64,000 nucleotides of DNA from Oxalobacteraceae bacterium OTU3CINTB1 (GCA_024123955.1 CP099652.1:3038001-3102000); one strand, 5' to 3'; counted from the first letter of the stretch, positions 19,292 to 29,772 are shown. Translations and numbers: made by a program. Notes: generated by a model from the sequence alone, not told the origin.

Positions 19292-22200
19292 ATGCAACCC
19301 AGCATCACCCCCGGCTTGTTGATTTTGCACGGCAATCAGATGGAGCAGCTGCGCGCCGCTGTGTTCCAGTGGCTGCGCAATCACTCGCTTGGGGCGCTGG
19401 AATCGGATATCTTCCTTGTCCAGTCCAACGGCGTGGCCGAGTGGCTGAAGATCGCGCTGGCCGAGGAAATGGGCGTGTGCGCCGCCACCCGCGTGGCGCT
19501 GCCGGCCCGCTTCCTCTGGGAAACCTATCGCGGCATGCTGGGGCGCGACCGGGTGCCGGTCCGTTCCGCCTTCGACAAGGGGCCGCTGACCTGGCGCCTG
19601 ATGCGCCTGCTGCCCACCTTGCTGGCCGATCCCGTGTTCACGCCATTGCGCCACTTCCTCGCCGACGGCGAAGCGGAGCGGCGCCTGCAACTGGCCGAGC
19701 GGCTGGCCGACTTGTTCGACCAGTACCAGGTGTACCGCGCCGATTGGCTCGACGACTGGGCGCATGGCCGCGATCAGCTGCGCAACGCCCGCAACGAGGC
19801 CGTGCCGCTGCCGGACGACCAGCGCTGGCAAGGCCAGTTATGGCGTGCCGTGATCGCCGACGTCGATCCGCAGGAACGTGACCTGGGCCGCGCGACGGTG
19901 CACACGGAGTTCGTGCGCGCGGCCGCCGCCGGCGAAGCGCCGCTCGGACGTCTGCCGCGCCGCATCGTCATTTTCGGCGTCTCTGCGCTGCCGTATCAAA
20001 GCCTGCAGGCGCTCGCCTCGCTGGCGCGTTATGCGCAAGTGGTGCTGGCCGTGCCCAATCCGTGCCAGTTCTATTGGGGCGACATCATCGAAGGGCGCGA
20101 CCTGCTGCGCTCCGCGCACCGCCGCCAGCAACTGCGCAACGGCCAGGACCTGGGCCAGATCCCGCTCGAGGAACTGCATGCGCACAGCCATCCGCTGCTG
20201 GCCAGCTGGGGGCGTCAGGGACGCGACTTCGTCCGCATGCTCGACGAATTCGACGAGGCTTCGGCCAGCGCCGCCGCCATCGCCAGCGAGGCGGGCGACG
20301 ACGACCACGTGGCGCCGCTGCGCATCGATTTGTTCAGCGAGGGCGATGGCGGAACACTGTTGTCGCAGGTGCAGGCGGCGGTGCGCGACTTACTTCCGTT
20401 GTCCGAGCATCCGCACGTGCCGCCGCCGGACGACGACCGTTCTATCGAATTCCACGTCACCCACAGCGTGCAGCGCGAGGTGGAGGTGCTGCACGATCAG
20501 CTGCTGAAGATGTTCGCCGGCTCAGAGAGTGGCGGGCAGCCGTTGCGTCCGCGCGACGTGGTGGTGATGGTGCCGGACATCGACACCTTCTCGGCCGCCA
20601 TCCACGCGGTCTTCGCGCAGCACCGGCGCAGCGATGCGCGCTACATTCCTTTCGAGATCGGCGACGTCAATGACCGCAGCGTCAATCCGCTGCTGGTGGC
20701 GCTGGAGTGGCTGTTGCGATTGCCGCAGCAGCGCTGCCGCCAGAGCGAGATCCGCGATCTGCTGGACGTGCCGGCGCTGGCCGCGCGCTTCGGCCTTGGC
20801 GAGGAAGATTTGCCGACCCTCGGACTGTGGATCGAAGGCGCCGGCGTGCGCTGGGGCCTGGACCAGGAGCACCGCAGCGGCCTGGGACTCGGCCCGGCGG
20901 GTGAGCAGAATGCCTGGATCTTCGGCGTGCGCCGCATGCTGCTCGGCTATGCCAGTGGCGGCGGTGGCGATGTCGGCGCCAGCTTCGCGGGCATCGAACC
21001 GTTTTCGGAAGTCGGCGGCCTCGATGCCGCGCTGGCCGGCTCGCTGGCGCAACTGGTCGAGGCGCTGCTGCACTGGCGCGCGGTGCTGGCGCAGGCGCGC
21101 TCGCCGGCCGATTGGGGCGTGCAGGCGCGCGCCTTGCTGGCGGCGTTCTTCGATGCCGGCGAGGAGGGCGACCGACTGACCTTGGCGCAGCTGGACGATG
21201 CCCTCAGCAACTGGCTGGAAACCTGCGAAGGCGCGCAGTTCGACGAAGCGGTACCGCTGGCGGTGCTGCGCGAGGCGTGGCTGGGATTGATGGACGAGCC
21301 GACCTTGAACCACCAATTCGTCTCCGGTGGGGTGACCTTCTGCACTTTGATGCCGATGCGCGCCGTGCCGTTCCGCGTGGTGTGCCTGCTCGGCATGAAC
21401 GACGGCGACTTCCCGCGCCGCGCGCCGAAGGCCGATTTCGATCTGCTGGCGCAGCCGGGCATGGCGCGTCCCGGCGACCGCTCGCGCCGCGACGACGACC
21501 GTTACCTGATGCTGGAGGCGCTGCTGGCGGCGCGCGACAAGCTGTATATCAGCTGGGTCGGCCGCAATGTGCGCGACAACAGCGAGCAGCCGGCGTCGGT
21601 GCTGGTGTCGCAGTTGCGCGATTACCTGGTCAACGGCTGGCAACTCGATCTGCACGCGCGCACCACCGAGCATGCGTTGCAGCCGTTCAGCCGCCGCTAT
21701 TTCGAGGCCGGCGGTTTGCTGACCTATGCGCGGGAATGGCGCGAGGCGCATAAAGCGGGGGAGGATGGCGAGGCGCCTGTATCGTCCGAGCTGCCGCCGT
21801 TCGACATCGACGACAAATTCAGCCTCAAACTCATTAGCCTGAATAACTTCGTGCGCCAGCCGGTGCGCTTCTTCTTCCGCCAGCGGCTGGGCGTGATGTT
21901 CGGCGAGTCGGCGCTGGTGGGCGAGGACGAGGAACCGTTCTCGCTGAACGCGCTGGAACGCTATCTGCTCGAAGACACGATGCTCGACGACGGCGCCGAC
22001 GCGGAGCAGATCGAGGAAGTCTACGACAAGCTGACCGAACGCGCGGAACGGCTGGCGCGCGAAGGCGTGCTGCCGATCGGGTTGATCGGGCAGCAGTATC
22101 AACGCCAGCTGGTCGAGGCGCTGGTCCCGGTGCGTTGCGCCTGGCTCACGTTGCGCGAGCACTATCCGCAACCCGCCGCGAAGGTGGCATTGAGCCTGGT

Positions 22201-22744
22201 GCTGGCTGGCGTACGGGTGGACGACTGGATCGACCAGCTGCGCAGCAACGGCCTGGAGACGGTGTGGCTGACGCAGATGTCGTCCAAGGTGACGGACAAG
22301 CAGGGCAAGCCGCGCGGCGATAAATTGATCGCCATGTGGCTGCGGCAGTTGGCCGCCGCCGCTGCCGGCATGCCGGTCACCGGGTATTTGGTGGCGCGCG
22401 ACGCCATCGTGACGATGAAGGCGTTGCCGGGCGACGAGGCGCTGGAAGCGCTGCGCGAGCTGGTATGCCTGTGGCGCGACGGCATGAACCGTCCTTTGCC
22501 GACCGCATGCAAAACCGCGCTGGCACTTGCGCAGGGCGGCGACCCGCGCGCGGTCTACGACGGCGGCTTCGAAATCTCCGGCGAAAACGAGGAGCTGTGC
22601 CTGGCCCGCCTGTGGCCCGACTTCGCGGCGCTGAGCGCGCAGCCGGACTTCGCCGATGTCTCCGATGCCTTGTACGGACCATTGGCGAACTGGCTGGAAC
22701 ATCACATCACGATCGAAGCCATCGAGGCGGGGAGCCCGGCATGA
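19292..22744 (+). CDS. recC: Exodeoxyribonuclease V subunit gamma (RecC)
   Basis: 1150 residues, close to the usual RecC length. The N-terminal LLILHGNQMEQLRAAVFQWL and QSNGVAEWLKIALAEEMGV are RecC signatures. The later VTFCTLMPMRAVPFRVVCLL and FPRRAPKADFDLL segments belong to the inactive helicase-like part. RecC forms the heterotrimer with RecB and RecD that resects double-strand breaks and reads the Chi sequence. Start at the ATG 19292, with AAAGAG as RBS; a TTG at 19271 is in frame but less likely. The stop overlaps the recB start (ATGA). Confidence 0.95.
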   Translation: MQPSITPGLLILHGNQMEQLRAAVFQWLRNHSLGALESDIFLVQSNGVAEWLKIALAEEMGVCAATRVALPARFLWETYRGMLGRDRVPVRSAFDKGPLTWRLMRLLPTLLADPVFTPLRHFLADGEAERRLQLAERLADLFDQYQVYRADWLDDWAHGRDQLRNARNEAVPLPDDQRWQGQLWRAVIADVDPQERDLGRATVHTEFVRAAAAGEAPLGRLPRRIVIFGVSALPYQSLQALASLARYAQVVLAVPNPCQFYWGDIIEGRDLLRSAHRRQQLRNGQDLGQIPLEELHAHSHPLLASWGRQGRDFVRMLDEFDEASASAAAIASEAGDDDHVAPLRIDLFSEGDGGTLLSQVQAAVRDLLPLSEHPHVPPPDDDRSIEFHVTHSVQREVEVLHDQLLKMFAGSESGGQPLRPRDVVVMVPDIDTFSAAIHAVFAQHRRSDARYIPFEIGDVNDRSVNPLLVALEWLLRLPQQRCRQSEIRDLLDVPALAARFGLGEEDLPTLGLWIEGAGVRWGLDQEHRSGLGLGPAGEQNAWIFGVRRMLLGYASGGGGDVGASFAGIEPFSEVGGLDAALAGSLAQLVEALLHWRAVLAQARSPADWGVQARALLAAFFDAGEEGDRLTLAQLDDALSNWLETCEGAQFDEAVPLAVLREAWLGLMDEPTLNHQFVSGGVTFCTLMPMRAVPFRVVCLLGMNDGDFPRRAPKADFDLLAQPGMARPGDRSRRDDDRYLMLEALLAARDKLYISWVGRNVRDNSEQPASVLVSQLRDYLVNGWQLDLHARTTEHALQPFSRRYFEAGGLLTYAREWREAHKAGEDGEAPVSSELPPFDIDDKFSLKLISLNNFVRQPVRFFFRQRLGVMFGESALVGEDEEPFSLNALERYLLEDTMLDDGADAEQIEEVYDKLTERAERLAREGVLPIGLIGQQYQRQLVEALVPVRCAWLTLREHYPQPAAKVALSLVLAGVRVDDWIDQLRSNGLETVWLTQMSSKVTDKQGKPRGDKLIAMWLRQLAAAAAGMPVTGYLVARDAIVTMKALPGDEALEALRELVCLWRDGMNRPLPTACKTALALAQGGDPRAVYDGGFEISGENEELCLARLWPDFAALSAQPDFADVSDALYGPLANWLEHHITIEAIEAGSPA

Positions 22745-25700
22745 ACAACGTCGCCAATCAACTCGCGCCGCTGACGTTCCCGCTGCACGGTTCGCGCCTG
22801 ATCGAGGCCAGCGCCGGCACCGGCAAGACCTGGACCATCGCCGCGCTGTATGTGCGGCTGGTGCTCGGGCATGGCGGCGAGAACGGCTACCGCCGGCCGC
22901 TGCTGCCGGCCGATATCCTGGTGATGACCTTCACCCGCGCCGCCACGCGGGAGTTGTCGAACCGGGTGCGCGAGCGGCTGGTGGAGGCCGCGGCCTACGT
23001 GCGCCGCTTCGAGGACATGAGCGACGACGACGCGCGTGACGATTATCTGGACGCGATCCTGGAGTCGTACCCGAGCCACGCCGAGCGCCAGCAGGCCGCG
23101 CACCGCCTGATGCTGGCGGCGGAGACGATGGACGAAGCGGCCATCTTCACCATCGACGCCTGGTGCCAGCGCATGCTGCGCGAGCACGCCTTCGACAGCG
23201 GCAGTTTGTTCGACGAGGAACTGGTCAGCGACGAGCAGGCGCTGTTCGAGGACGCCGCCCACGACTACTGGCGCCAGCAGGTCTATCCGCTCAACGCTGT
23301 GTCGCTGGAGGCGCTGCTGTCCTGCTGGAGCGACGTCGGCGTGATGAAGAAGTCGATCCGCGAACTGGTCAAGCGCGCCGATATCATCGGCGACGTCGAC
23401 GCGACGCAGTCGCTGGGGGCGCTGATCGGCGCGGTCCAGCGCGAGCAACTGGCGCAGCTGGCCGGTTTGAAGGCCGGCTGGCACGAACGCGCCAACCGCA
23501 TGGAACAGTGGATCGCCCAGCACCGCGAGATGTCGCCCAAGTGCTTCAACGGTAACAAGATGCGGCCCGATTCGCTGGCCGGCTGGTTCAACGGCCTGCG
23601 CGCCTGGGCGCTTGACCCCGGCGCGGTGCTGCCCGAGATTACCGACACGGCTTGGAAGCGGCTCACGCCCTGGGGCATCGAGGACGCCTTCTCCAAGGGC
23701 TTCAGCGCGGCCATCCCGGAAGACTTCGACGCCACCGAGGTGCTCAAGCAGGCGCTCGACCAGCTGGAGCCGATGGCGCACGCGCTGTACCGCCACGCCG
23801 CCGCGTCGGTCGCCAAGCGCATGGACGAACTGAAAAAGCGCAACCGCCAGTTCGGTTTCGCCGACATGCTGGACCGCCTGAACGCGGCGCTCCAGGGCGA
23901 GAATGCGGACGCGCTGCGCAAGCGCATCACCGAGCAGTATCCGGTGGCGATGGTCGACGAGTTCCAGGATACGGCGCCGAACCAGTACCAGATCTTCAAC
24001 CTGCTGTACCGCGTGGCGGACAACGATGCGGAGACGGGGCTGTTCCTGATCGGCGACCCGAAGCAGTCGATCTACGGTTTCCGTGGCGCCGACATCCACA
24101 GCTATCTGTCGGCGCGCAAGGCCACCACCGGGCGCCATTATCAATTGGGCACCAACTACCGCTCCACCAAGCCGGTGGTCGAAGCGGTCAACCATTTGTT
24201 CATGATCGCCGAGGGCGAGGCGGCGCAGGGCGGTTTCGGACGCGGCGCGTTCCGCTTCCGCGATCCAGGCACGCGCGTCAATCCGCTGCCGTTCGAGGCG
24301 GTCGGCGCCAAGGGCCGCAAGGAACGCATGGTCGACGCCGACGGCGACGTGCCCGCGCTGGTGGTCGCGTGCAGCGCCGCGCAGGATCTGAAAGCCGACA
24401 GCTACCGCGAGTTCTTCGCCCATCACTGCGCCGAGGACATCGTCGCGAAGCTCAACGACGAACGGGCAGGCTTCGACGGCCCGGATGGATTCGAGCGTTT
24501 GAAGCCGGCCGATATCGCGGTGCTGGTGCGCGACCGCAAGGAAGCGGCGGCGATCCGCCGCGCGCTGCAACGGCGTCAGATCGCCAGCGTCTACCTGTCC
24601 GACAAGGATTCGGTCACCGACAGCGAGGAAGCGGCCGACGTACTGCGCTGGCTGTCGGCGGTCGCCAATCCGCTCGATGGCGCGCTGGCGCGGGCCGCTT
24701 ACGCCACCCGTACGGCGGGACTGGAACTGGCGCAACTGGCGCTGATGACATCGGACGAACTGGCATGGGAAGAGCGCGTCGAGCAGTTGAAGGCGCTGCA
24801 CATCATCTGGCAGCGCCAGGGCGTGCTGGCGATGCTGCGCCGCTTCATCCACGAGCTGCAATTGCCGGCGGCCTTGCTGCGCCAGCCGGGCGGCGAGCGG
24901 CGTTTGACCAATCTGCTGCATCTGGCGGAGCTGCTGCAATCGGCCAGCCGCCAACTGGATGGCGAACAGGCGCTGATACGCTGGCTCGCGGAGCAGATCG
25001 AAGGCGGCGAGGGTGCCGGCGACGAGCGCGTGCTGCGTCTGGAAAGCGACGCCGAACTGGTGAAGGTCGTCACGGTCCATAAATCGAAAGGGCTGGAGTA
25101 TCCGCTGGTGTATCTGCCGTTTGCTGTTACCGCGCGCAAGGTGGAACGGCGCAACCGCAGCTTCTTCGAATTCAGCGACGACGACGGCGTGCGCCGGATC
25201 GACATGGCGCTGACCGAAACGGCGATGGAACTGGTCGAGCGCGCGCGTCTGCAAGAGGACTTGCGCCTGCTGTACGTGGCGCTGACGCGGGCGCGCCACT
25301 TCCTGTGGCTGGGTGTGACGGCGCTGGCCAGCCGCAAGGCCGGCGACAACACCTTGCACGAATCGGCGCTCGGCTACCTGCTCACCGGCGGCGAAGCGCT
25401 GCCGTCCGACCTGGTGATGGAGCGTTGGGAGCACACGTGCAAAGGCTGCGCATCGATCAGTATCGTCCCCCTGGACATGACGCCGCAGCCGCCGACGCGC
25501 TTGAGCCGAATCGAACACCGCCCGCCGTTGCTGGAGCCGCTGCATTACACCGGCCGTTTCGAGCGCGATTGGTCGGTCGGCAGTTTCAGCTCGCTGGCGC
25601 GGCGCACCGGGCCGACCGGCATGATCGGCTCTTCCGATAACATCGGCGCGGCGCCGGTGCCGCGCGACGGATCGCAGGCCACCTTGCTCGAAGACGGCGA

Positions 25701-26487
25701 CGTGCCGGGCATCGTGCTGCCGGTGCGGGTGGAGGACGCGCCATGGCATCGCTTCCCGCGCGGCTCGGTGCCCGGTAACTTCCTGCACGAGCAGCTGGAG
25801 TGGATGGGCGAGGAGGGCTTCGCCATCGTCGAGCAGGAGAACTTCGAGGCGCGCCTGACGCGGCGTGTCGAGCGTGCGGGCTGGGGCAACCGGCTGGCCG
25901 ACACGCTGGCGTGGCTGCGCGAGATCGCCACCACCGAGCTGCCGTATGTGAACGCGCCGCTCAGCCGCATCGAGGCGCCGCTGCCGGAAATGGAATTCTG
26001 GTTCCCCAGCGAGCGGCTCGACACCGGCGCGTTGGACCAGTTGTGCGTCGCGCATTTGCTGGACGGCGCGGCGCGGCCATCGCTGCCGGAGCGCCAGCTG
26101 CACGGCATGCTCAAAGGCTTCGCCGACCTGGTGTTCGAGCATGAGGGCAAATTCTGGGTGCTCGATTACAAGTCGAACGCGCTGGGCGCGGGCGACGCGG
26201 CCTATCACGAGCCGGCGCTGATCGCCGCGATCGCCGAGCATCGCTACGATATCCAGGGCGCCATCTATATGTTGGCGCTGCACCGGCTGCTGCAAAGCCG
26301 CCTTGGCCGGCGCTACGATCCAACCGAGCACTTGGGCGGCGCCGTGTTCCTGTTCCTGCGCGGCATCGCCAATACGCAAACGCGGGGGTGTTACTGGATG
26401 GCGCCGGACCCGGCGCTATTGAACGGATTGGATGAACTGCTCGGCTACACATCCGCAGCGAATGGCGAGGTCCACGATGACTATTGA
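22741..26487 (+). CDS. recB: Exodeoxyribonuclease V subunit beta (RecB)
   Basis: 1248 residues. An SF1A helicase with Walker A EASAGTGKT (Lys29), TFTRAATREL (motif Ia), MVDEFQDTAPNQ (motif II), IGDPKQSIYGFRGAD (motif III), TVHKSKGLEYPLVYLP (motif V) and LYVALTRARHFLWLG (motif VI). The C-terminal nuclease has GFADLVFEHEGK and LDYKSNALG (Asp1142, Lys1144), so the catalytic site looks intact. RecB is the 3'-5' helicase and sole nuclease of RecBCD and loads RecA after Chi. ATG at 22741 overlaps the recC stop by four bases; an upstream in-frame start inside recC is not used. Confidence 0.96.
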   Translation: MNNVANQLAPLTFPLHGSRLIEASAGTGKTWTIAALYVRLVLGHGGENGYRRPLLPADILVMTFTRAATRELSNRVRERLVEAAAYVRRFEDMSDDDARDDYLDAILESYPSHAERQQAAHRLMLAAETMDEAAIFTIDAWCQRMLREHAFDSGSLFDEELVSDEQALFEDAAHDYWRQQVYPLNAVSLEALLSCWSDVGVMKKSIRELVKRADIIGDVDATQSLGALIGAVQREQLAQLAGLKAGWHERANRMEQWIAQHREMSPKCFNGNKMRPDSLAGWFNGLRAWALDPGAVLPEITDTAWKRLTPWGIEDAFSKGFSAAIPEDFDATEVLKQALDQLEPMAHALYRHAAASVAKRMDELKKRNRQFGFADMLDRLNAALQGENADALRKRITEQYPVAMVDEFQDTAPNQYQIFNLLYRVADNDAETGLFLIGDPKQSIYGFRGADIHSYLSARKATTGRHYQLGTNYRSTKPVVEAVNHLFMIAEGEAAQGGFGRGAFRFRDPGTRVNPLPFEAVGAKGRKERMVDADGDVPALVVACSAAQDLKADSYREFFAHHCAEDIVAKLNDERAGFDGPDGFERLKPADIAVLVRDRKEAAAIRRALQRRQIASVYLSDKDSVTDSEEAADVLRWLSAVANPLDGALARAAYATRTAGLELAQLALMTSDELAWEERVEQLKALHIIWQRQGVLAMLRRFIHELQLPAALLRQPGGERRLTNLLHLAELLQSASRQLDGEQALIRWLAEQIEGGEGAGDERVLRLESDAELVKVVTVHKSKGLEYPLVYLPFAVTARKVERRNRSFFEFSDDDGVRRIDMALTETAMELVERARLQEDLRLLYVALTRARHFLWLGVTALASRKAGDNTLHESALGYLLTGGEALPSDLVMERWEHTCKGCASISIVPLDMTPQPPTRLSRIEHRPPLLEPLHYTGRFERDWSVGSFSSLARRTGPTGMIGSSDNIGAAPVPRDGSQATLLEDGDVPGIVLPVRVEDAPWHRFPRGSVPGNFLHEQLEWMGEEGFAIVEQENFEARLTRRVERAGWGNRLADTLAWLREIATTELPYVNAPLSRIEAPLPEMEFWFPSERLDTGALDQLCVAHLLDGAARPSLPERQLHGMLKGFADLVFEHEGKFWVLDYKSNALGAGDAAYHEPALIAAIAEHRYDIQGAIYMLALHRLLQSRLGRRYDPTEHLGGAVFLFLRGIANTQTRGCYWMAPDPALLNGLDELLGYTSAANGEVHDDY

Positions 26488-28459
26488 AACCCGGCTGGCC
26501 TCCGAAGCGTCCGCGCCATTGTTCGCACAGATCGACGCGTTGACCGAAAGCGGCCATCTGCGCCGGCTAAGCGGCGCCTTTGCGCGCTTTATCGCCTCCG
26601 TTGGAAGCAGTTCGCCGCAGTTGATGGCCGCTTGCGTACTGTTGTCGGAACTGGAAGGGCGCGGCCACAGCTGTCTGCTGCTGGAGGAATTGTCGGCCGA
26701 CCCCGCCGCATTACTGGGCTGGGCGGGCGACGAGTGGCGCGAACTGCGCGACACGGTGGGCGCCTGGCCGAAAAACGCCGCCGCTTGGCGAGCCCTGCTG
26801 GCTGGTTGCGACCAGGTGTGGCCGGTTGGCGATCTCGATTTCCAGCAGCCGCTGGTGCTGGAGGGCGAGCGGCTGTATCTGCGCCGCTATTGGCGCGACG
26901 AAACGCTGGTCGCCCAAGCGGTGCGCAGCCGCTCGCTTGGCGGCGTCATCGCCATCGACGCCGACGACGAAGTGGCCGGCGTGCGCCGCTGGCTCGATAT
27001 CCTGTTCCCCCACGCAGCGCGCGGCGGCGGTGTCGACTGGCAAAAAGTCGCGTGCGCCGTGGCCATGCGTGGCAAGCTCGGCATCATTACGGGCGGCCCC
27101 GGCACCGGCAAAACCTACACGGTGGCACGCTTGTTGGCACTGTTGTTCGCCACCAGCGGCGGCCGGCATTCCGATCTGCGCGTCGCCCTGGCGGCGCCAA
27201 CCGGCAAGGCGGCGGCCCGGCTGAAGCAATCGATCGACGTCGCGCTTGCCGGCCTGGACCAGCGGGTGCGCGAAGTGATGCCGGAGCGTGAACTGGGCGC
27301 GGCCCGGACCTTGCACAGCTTGCTGGGCGCGCGCCCGGACACGCGCGCGTTCCAGCACCACGCCGGCAACCAGCTGGATGTCGACGTGCTGATTGTTGAT
27401 GAAGCGTCAATGATTCACTTGGAGATGATGTCGGCGCTGCTGGCCGCGCTGCCGCCAACCGCCACCTTGATACTGCTGGGTGACAAGGATCAGCTTGCGT
27501 CTGTGGAAGCCGGCGCGGTGCTGGGCGACCTGTGCCACAACGCCGAAGCCGGCGACTACGGCGCGGAAACGTTGACATATGTACTCGAAAGCACGGGCCA
27601 GCAATTGCCTGCCAGCTTCGCCGGCGACGGCGGCCCGATCGCCCAGCAAACGGTCATGCTGCGCGAAAGCCGTCGTTTTGGCGGTCCGATCGGCGCGTTG
27701 GCGCTTGCGGTCAATGCCGGCGACGCTGCCGCCGCGGTCAATGTCCTGCGCGAGAGCGAGGAAGAAAAGGTGGCCTGGATCGATCCGGCGCAAGCGGCGG
27801 ACCTGTTGCAACTCGCTTTGGCAGGCCGCCACGGCGCCGCCGGCGGTTATCAGGATTACCTCAAAATGATCGCGGCAGGCGCTCCGGAAGGCGAGGAGAT
27901 CGTACGACTTGCCTGGGTGAAATCTGTGCTGAACAGCTTCGAAACCTTCCGCATCTTGTGCGCGGTCCGAGAAGGCGAATGGGGCGTGACCGGTTTGAAT
28001 GATGCAATCGAGAAGACGTTGCAGTCGGCCGGCCTGCTGAAAAGGACCGGCGAATGGTACGTCGGGCGACCGGTCATGGTCACCCGCAACGACTACGGCA
28101 CCGGCGTTTTCAACGGCGACATCGGCCTGACTTTGCCTGACCCGGCGCGTCCCGGAGCGCTGCGCGTGTATTTCTCGGAGGGCGAAAACGTCCGCAGCGT
28201 GCTCGCCACGCGGCTGCGGAATGTGGAAACCGCGTTCGCCATGACGGTGCATAAATCACAAGGTTCCGAGTTCAAGCACACCGTGCTGGTGCTGCCGAAA
28301 GACAGCGGCGGCATGCTCGCGCGCGAGCTGATTTATACCGGCATCACCCGCGCCCGTGACTACTTTACGTTACTGACTCCGAACGGCCAAGTCTTGCTGG
28401 ACGCCATCGCCCAACGCACGCAACGCGCGAGCGGCCTGCGCAACCTCCTCGACAACTGA
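26477..28459 (+). CDS. recD: Exodeoxyribonuclease V subunit alpha (RecD)
   Basis: 660 residues. An N-terminal RecB-binding domain precedes an SF1B helicase with Walker A ITGGPGTGKTYT (about residue 205), AAPTGKAAARLKQS, VDVLIVDEASMIHLEMM (motif II), ILLGDKDQLASVEAGAVL (motif III), FAMTVHKSQGSEF and ELIYTGITRARDYFTL. RecD is the fast 5'-3' motor of RecBCD. The start ATG at 26477 follows a GAGG RBS inside recB and overlaps its last 11 bases; this removes 15 residues of an unlikely upstream extension. It is the last gene of the recCBD operon. Confidence 0.95.
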   Translation: MTIETRLASEASAPLFAQIDALTESGHLRRLSGAFARFIASVGSSSPQLMAACVLLSELEGRGHSCLLLEELSADPAALLGWAGDEWRELRDTVGAWPKNAAAWRALLAGCDQVWPVGDLDFQQPLVLEGERLYLRRYWRDETLVAQAVRSRSLGGVIAIDADDEVAGVRRWLDILFPHAARGGGVDWQKVACAVAMRGKLGIITGGPGTGKTYTVARLLALLFATSGGRHSDLRVALAAPTGKAAARLKQSIDVALAGLDQRVREVMPERELGAARTLHSLLGARPDTRAFQHHAGNQLDVDVLIVDEASMIHLEMMSALLAALPPTATLILLGDKDQLASVEAGAVLGDLCHNAEAGDYGAETLTYVLESTGQQLPASFAGDGGPIAQQTVMLRESRRFGGPIGALALAVNAGDAAAAVNVLRESEEEKVAWIDPAQAADLLQLALAGRHGAAGGYQDYLKMIAAGAPEGEEIVRLAWVKSVLNSFETFRILCAVREGEWGVTGLNDAIEKTLQSAGLLKRTGEWYVGRPVMVTRNDYGTGVFNGDIGLTLPDPARPGALRVYFSEGENVRSVLATRLRNVETAFAMTVHKSQGSEFKHTVLVLPKDSGGMLARELIYTGITRARDYFTLLTPNGQVLLDAIAQRTQRASGLRNLLDN

Positions 28460-28567
28460 ACGATCAAAACGAACTGGCGCAGGGCTAGTCCACGCTCCCA
28501 ATAAGCCAAAAATTAGCACGAAAACACCAAAATCCGGCATGGTGAGGGCGCGTAATAACGAAAACAC

Positions 28568-28606
28568 GTAGGGCGGATTAGGCGGCACGCCGTAATCCGC
28601 CAAGCG
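28568..28606. repeat. GTAGGGCGGATTA-type dispersed repeat, copy A
   Basis: A short palindromic element: gcggatta (28573-28580) pairs with taatccgc (28593-28600). Its last 25 bases are identical to 39473-39497. This sequence type is a common dispersed hairpin repeat of proteobacterial genomes; it lies between recD and the minus-strand terminator of the next gene. Confidence 0.75.
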
Positions 28607-28643
28607 TCGCCACCACCGCCAGCGTCGGCCCCCATCCACCAGA

Positions 28644-28674
28644 CGAAAAAAAACCGGACCCAAAGTCCGGTTTT
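28644..28674 (-). terminator. Rho-independent terminator of the PBP7-type gene
   Basis: Stem aaaaccggac/gtccggtttt with a short caaa-type loop; on the minus strand it is followed by a run of T, the complement of the A-tract at 28646-28653. It lies 24 bases after the stop codon of the endopeptidase gene and opposes recD. Confidence 0.8.
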
Positions 28675-28697
28675 CAGCATCCCAAAACAGCAAAAAA

Positions 28698-29570
28698 TCA
28701 CATTGCCCGACGATTCCGCTTGCTCGCCTTGATAACCTTCTTCTTGGTTTTCGCCGCCGCCTTCAATACTTTTGGTTTCTCGATCGGACCCGAAATAAAG
28801 CGGCGGATATTGAACGCATCCATCAACCTAGCCGAATTTGCTTTCGCATTCAACAACACCAAAGTATTGTCCTTACCACCAGACTTAAAGCGCATGATCA
28901 GGCAGCGACCAGCCTCTTCGGTGTAGCCGGTTTTCGACAAACCGACATCCCAACCCTTGGCGCCGACCAAGCGGTTGGTGTTGTGATACTCCACCTGCCG
29001 ACCCTTGATCTTGATGATGTCCTTGGTGTCGGTGGTGATGCGGGCGATCTCCGGATAGGCCGAAGCGGCCTTTGCCATTTTGACCAGATCGGTTGCGGTC
29101 GAGCGGTTATGCGGCGACAAACCGGTCGGCTCCTCGATCACCGTCTGGGTCAGCCCCAGCGCGCGGATCTTGGCGTTGACCGCCGCCTTGAACGCGGCAG
29201 GACCACCCGGATAGGTACGCGCCAGCGACGCGGCGGCACGGTTGTCTGACGACATCAGTGCCAACTGCAGCACGTCGCCACGCGGGATTTCCGCGCCGAC
29301 CGGCACGCGCGAGGTGCTGTGCTTCAGCATATCGACGTCGGCCTGGTCGATGCTGATGGGCGCCGACATGTCCGGTTTGGAGTCGAGCACCACCATCGCC
29401 GTCATCAGCTTGGTCAGCGACGCGATCGGGACTTGAACGTTGGAATTCTTTTCGACGAGGACCTTGCCAGTGGCGTCTTCGACGACCAGCACGGACTGAG
29501 AGCCGAGCGGCACTGCGAGCGCGGCCGCAGTGAACGTACTCAGCAATACAGCGACAATTTTCTTGAGCAT
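28698..29570 (-). CDS. pbpG: D-alanyl-D-alanine endopeptidase / PBP7-type serine peptidase
   Basis: 290 residues with a signal peptide (MLKKIVAVLLSTFTAAALA). The S11 peptidase family catalytic set is complete: Ser51-x-x-Lys54 in ASLTKLM, Ser108-Asp-Asn110 in MSSDNRAA, and Lys213-Thr-Gly in LSKTGYTEEAG. A basic C-terminal tail (KAAAKTKKKVIKASKRNRR) could bind membrane or peptidoglycan. Enzymes of this group cut DD-peptide cross-links in the periplasm. The start at 29570 gives a normal signal peptide; the longer frame to 29627 adds 19 residues without it. It is monocistronic, with a terminator right after the stop codon. Confidence 0.88.
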   Translation of the reverse strand: MLKKIVAVLLSTFTAAALAVPLGSQSVLVVEDATGKVLVEKNSNVQVPIASLTKLMTAMVVLDSKPDMSAPISIDQADVDMLKHSTSRVPVGAEIPRGDVLQLALMSSDNRAAASLARTYPGGPAAFKAAVNAKIRALGLTQTVIEEPTGLSPHNRSTATDLVKMAKAASAYPEIARITTDTKDIIKIKGRQVEYHNTNRLVGAKGWDVGLSKTGYTEEAGRCLIMRFKSGGKDNTLVLLNAKANSARLMDAFNIRRFISGPIEKPKVLKAAAKTKKKVIKASKRNRRAM

Positions 29571-29734
29571 GTTAGGTATTCTTGGGAGTGAGGAGTGAAA
29601 CGGGCGCCTGACGAAGGCGCAGCGCAAAGCTAAGACTAGCTATACGGCAATACGAAGGATAGACGATAACATTAAAGTGGTTTCTCGTCTATTGTATGTA
29701 ACCTACGGATTCTATTATTTTGTATCAAGCAGAA

Positions 29735-29772
29735 ATAAAGCCCCGAGGCGGGGGGAGCGCTCGGGGCTTTAT
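29735..29772 (-). terminator. Long stem-loop terminator downstream of the TOBE-domain gene
   Basis: Perfect 13-base stem ataaagccccgag/ctcggggctttat (29735-29747, 29760-29772) with a G-rich loop. It is palindromic, so it can work in both directions. On the minus strand the stem ends in GGGGCTTTATTTC, a T-rich exit. It lies 54 bases after the stop of the TOBE-domain gene. Confidence 0.75.

Noticed and set aside
22702..26379. A 1225-codon open frame antisense to recB
   Set aside because: Shadow of high-GC codon use; Arg/Gln/His-rich composition with no domain, and recB on the plus strand has all helicase and nuclease motifs.
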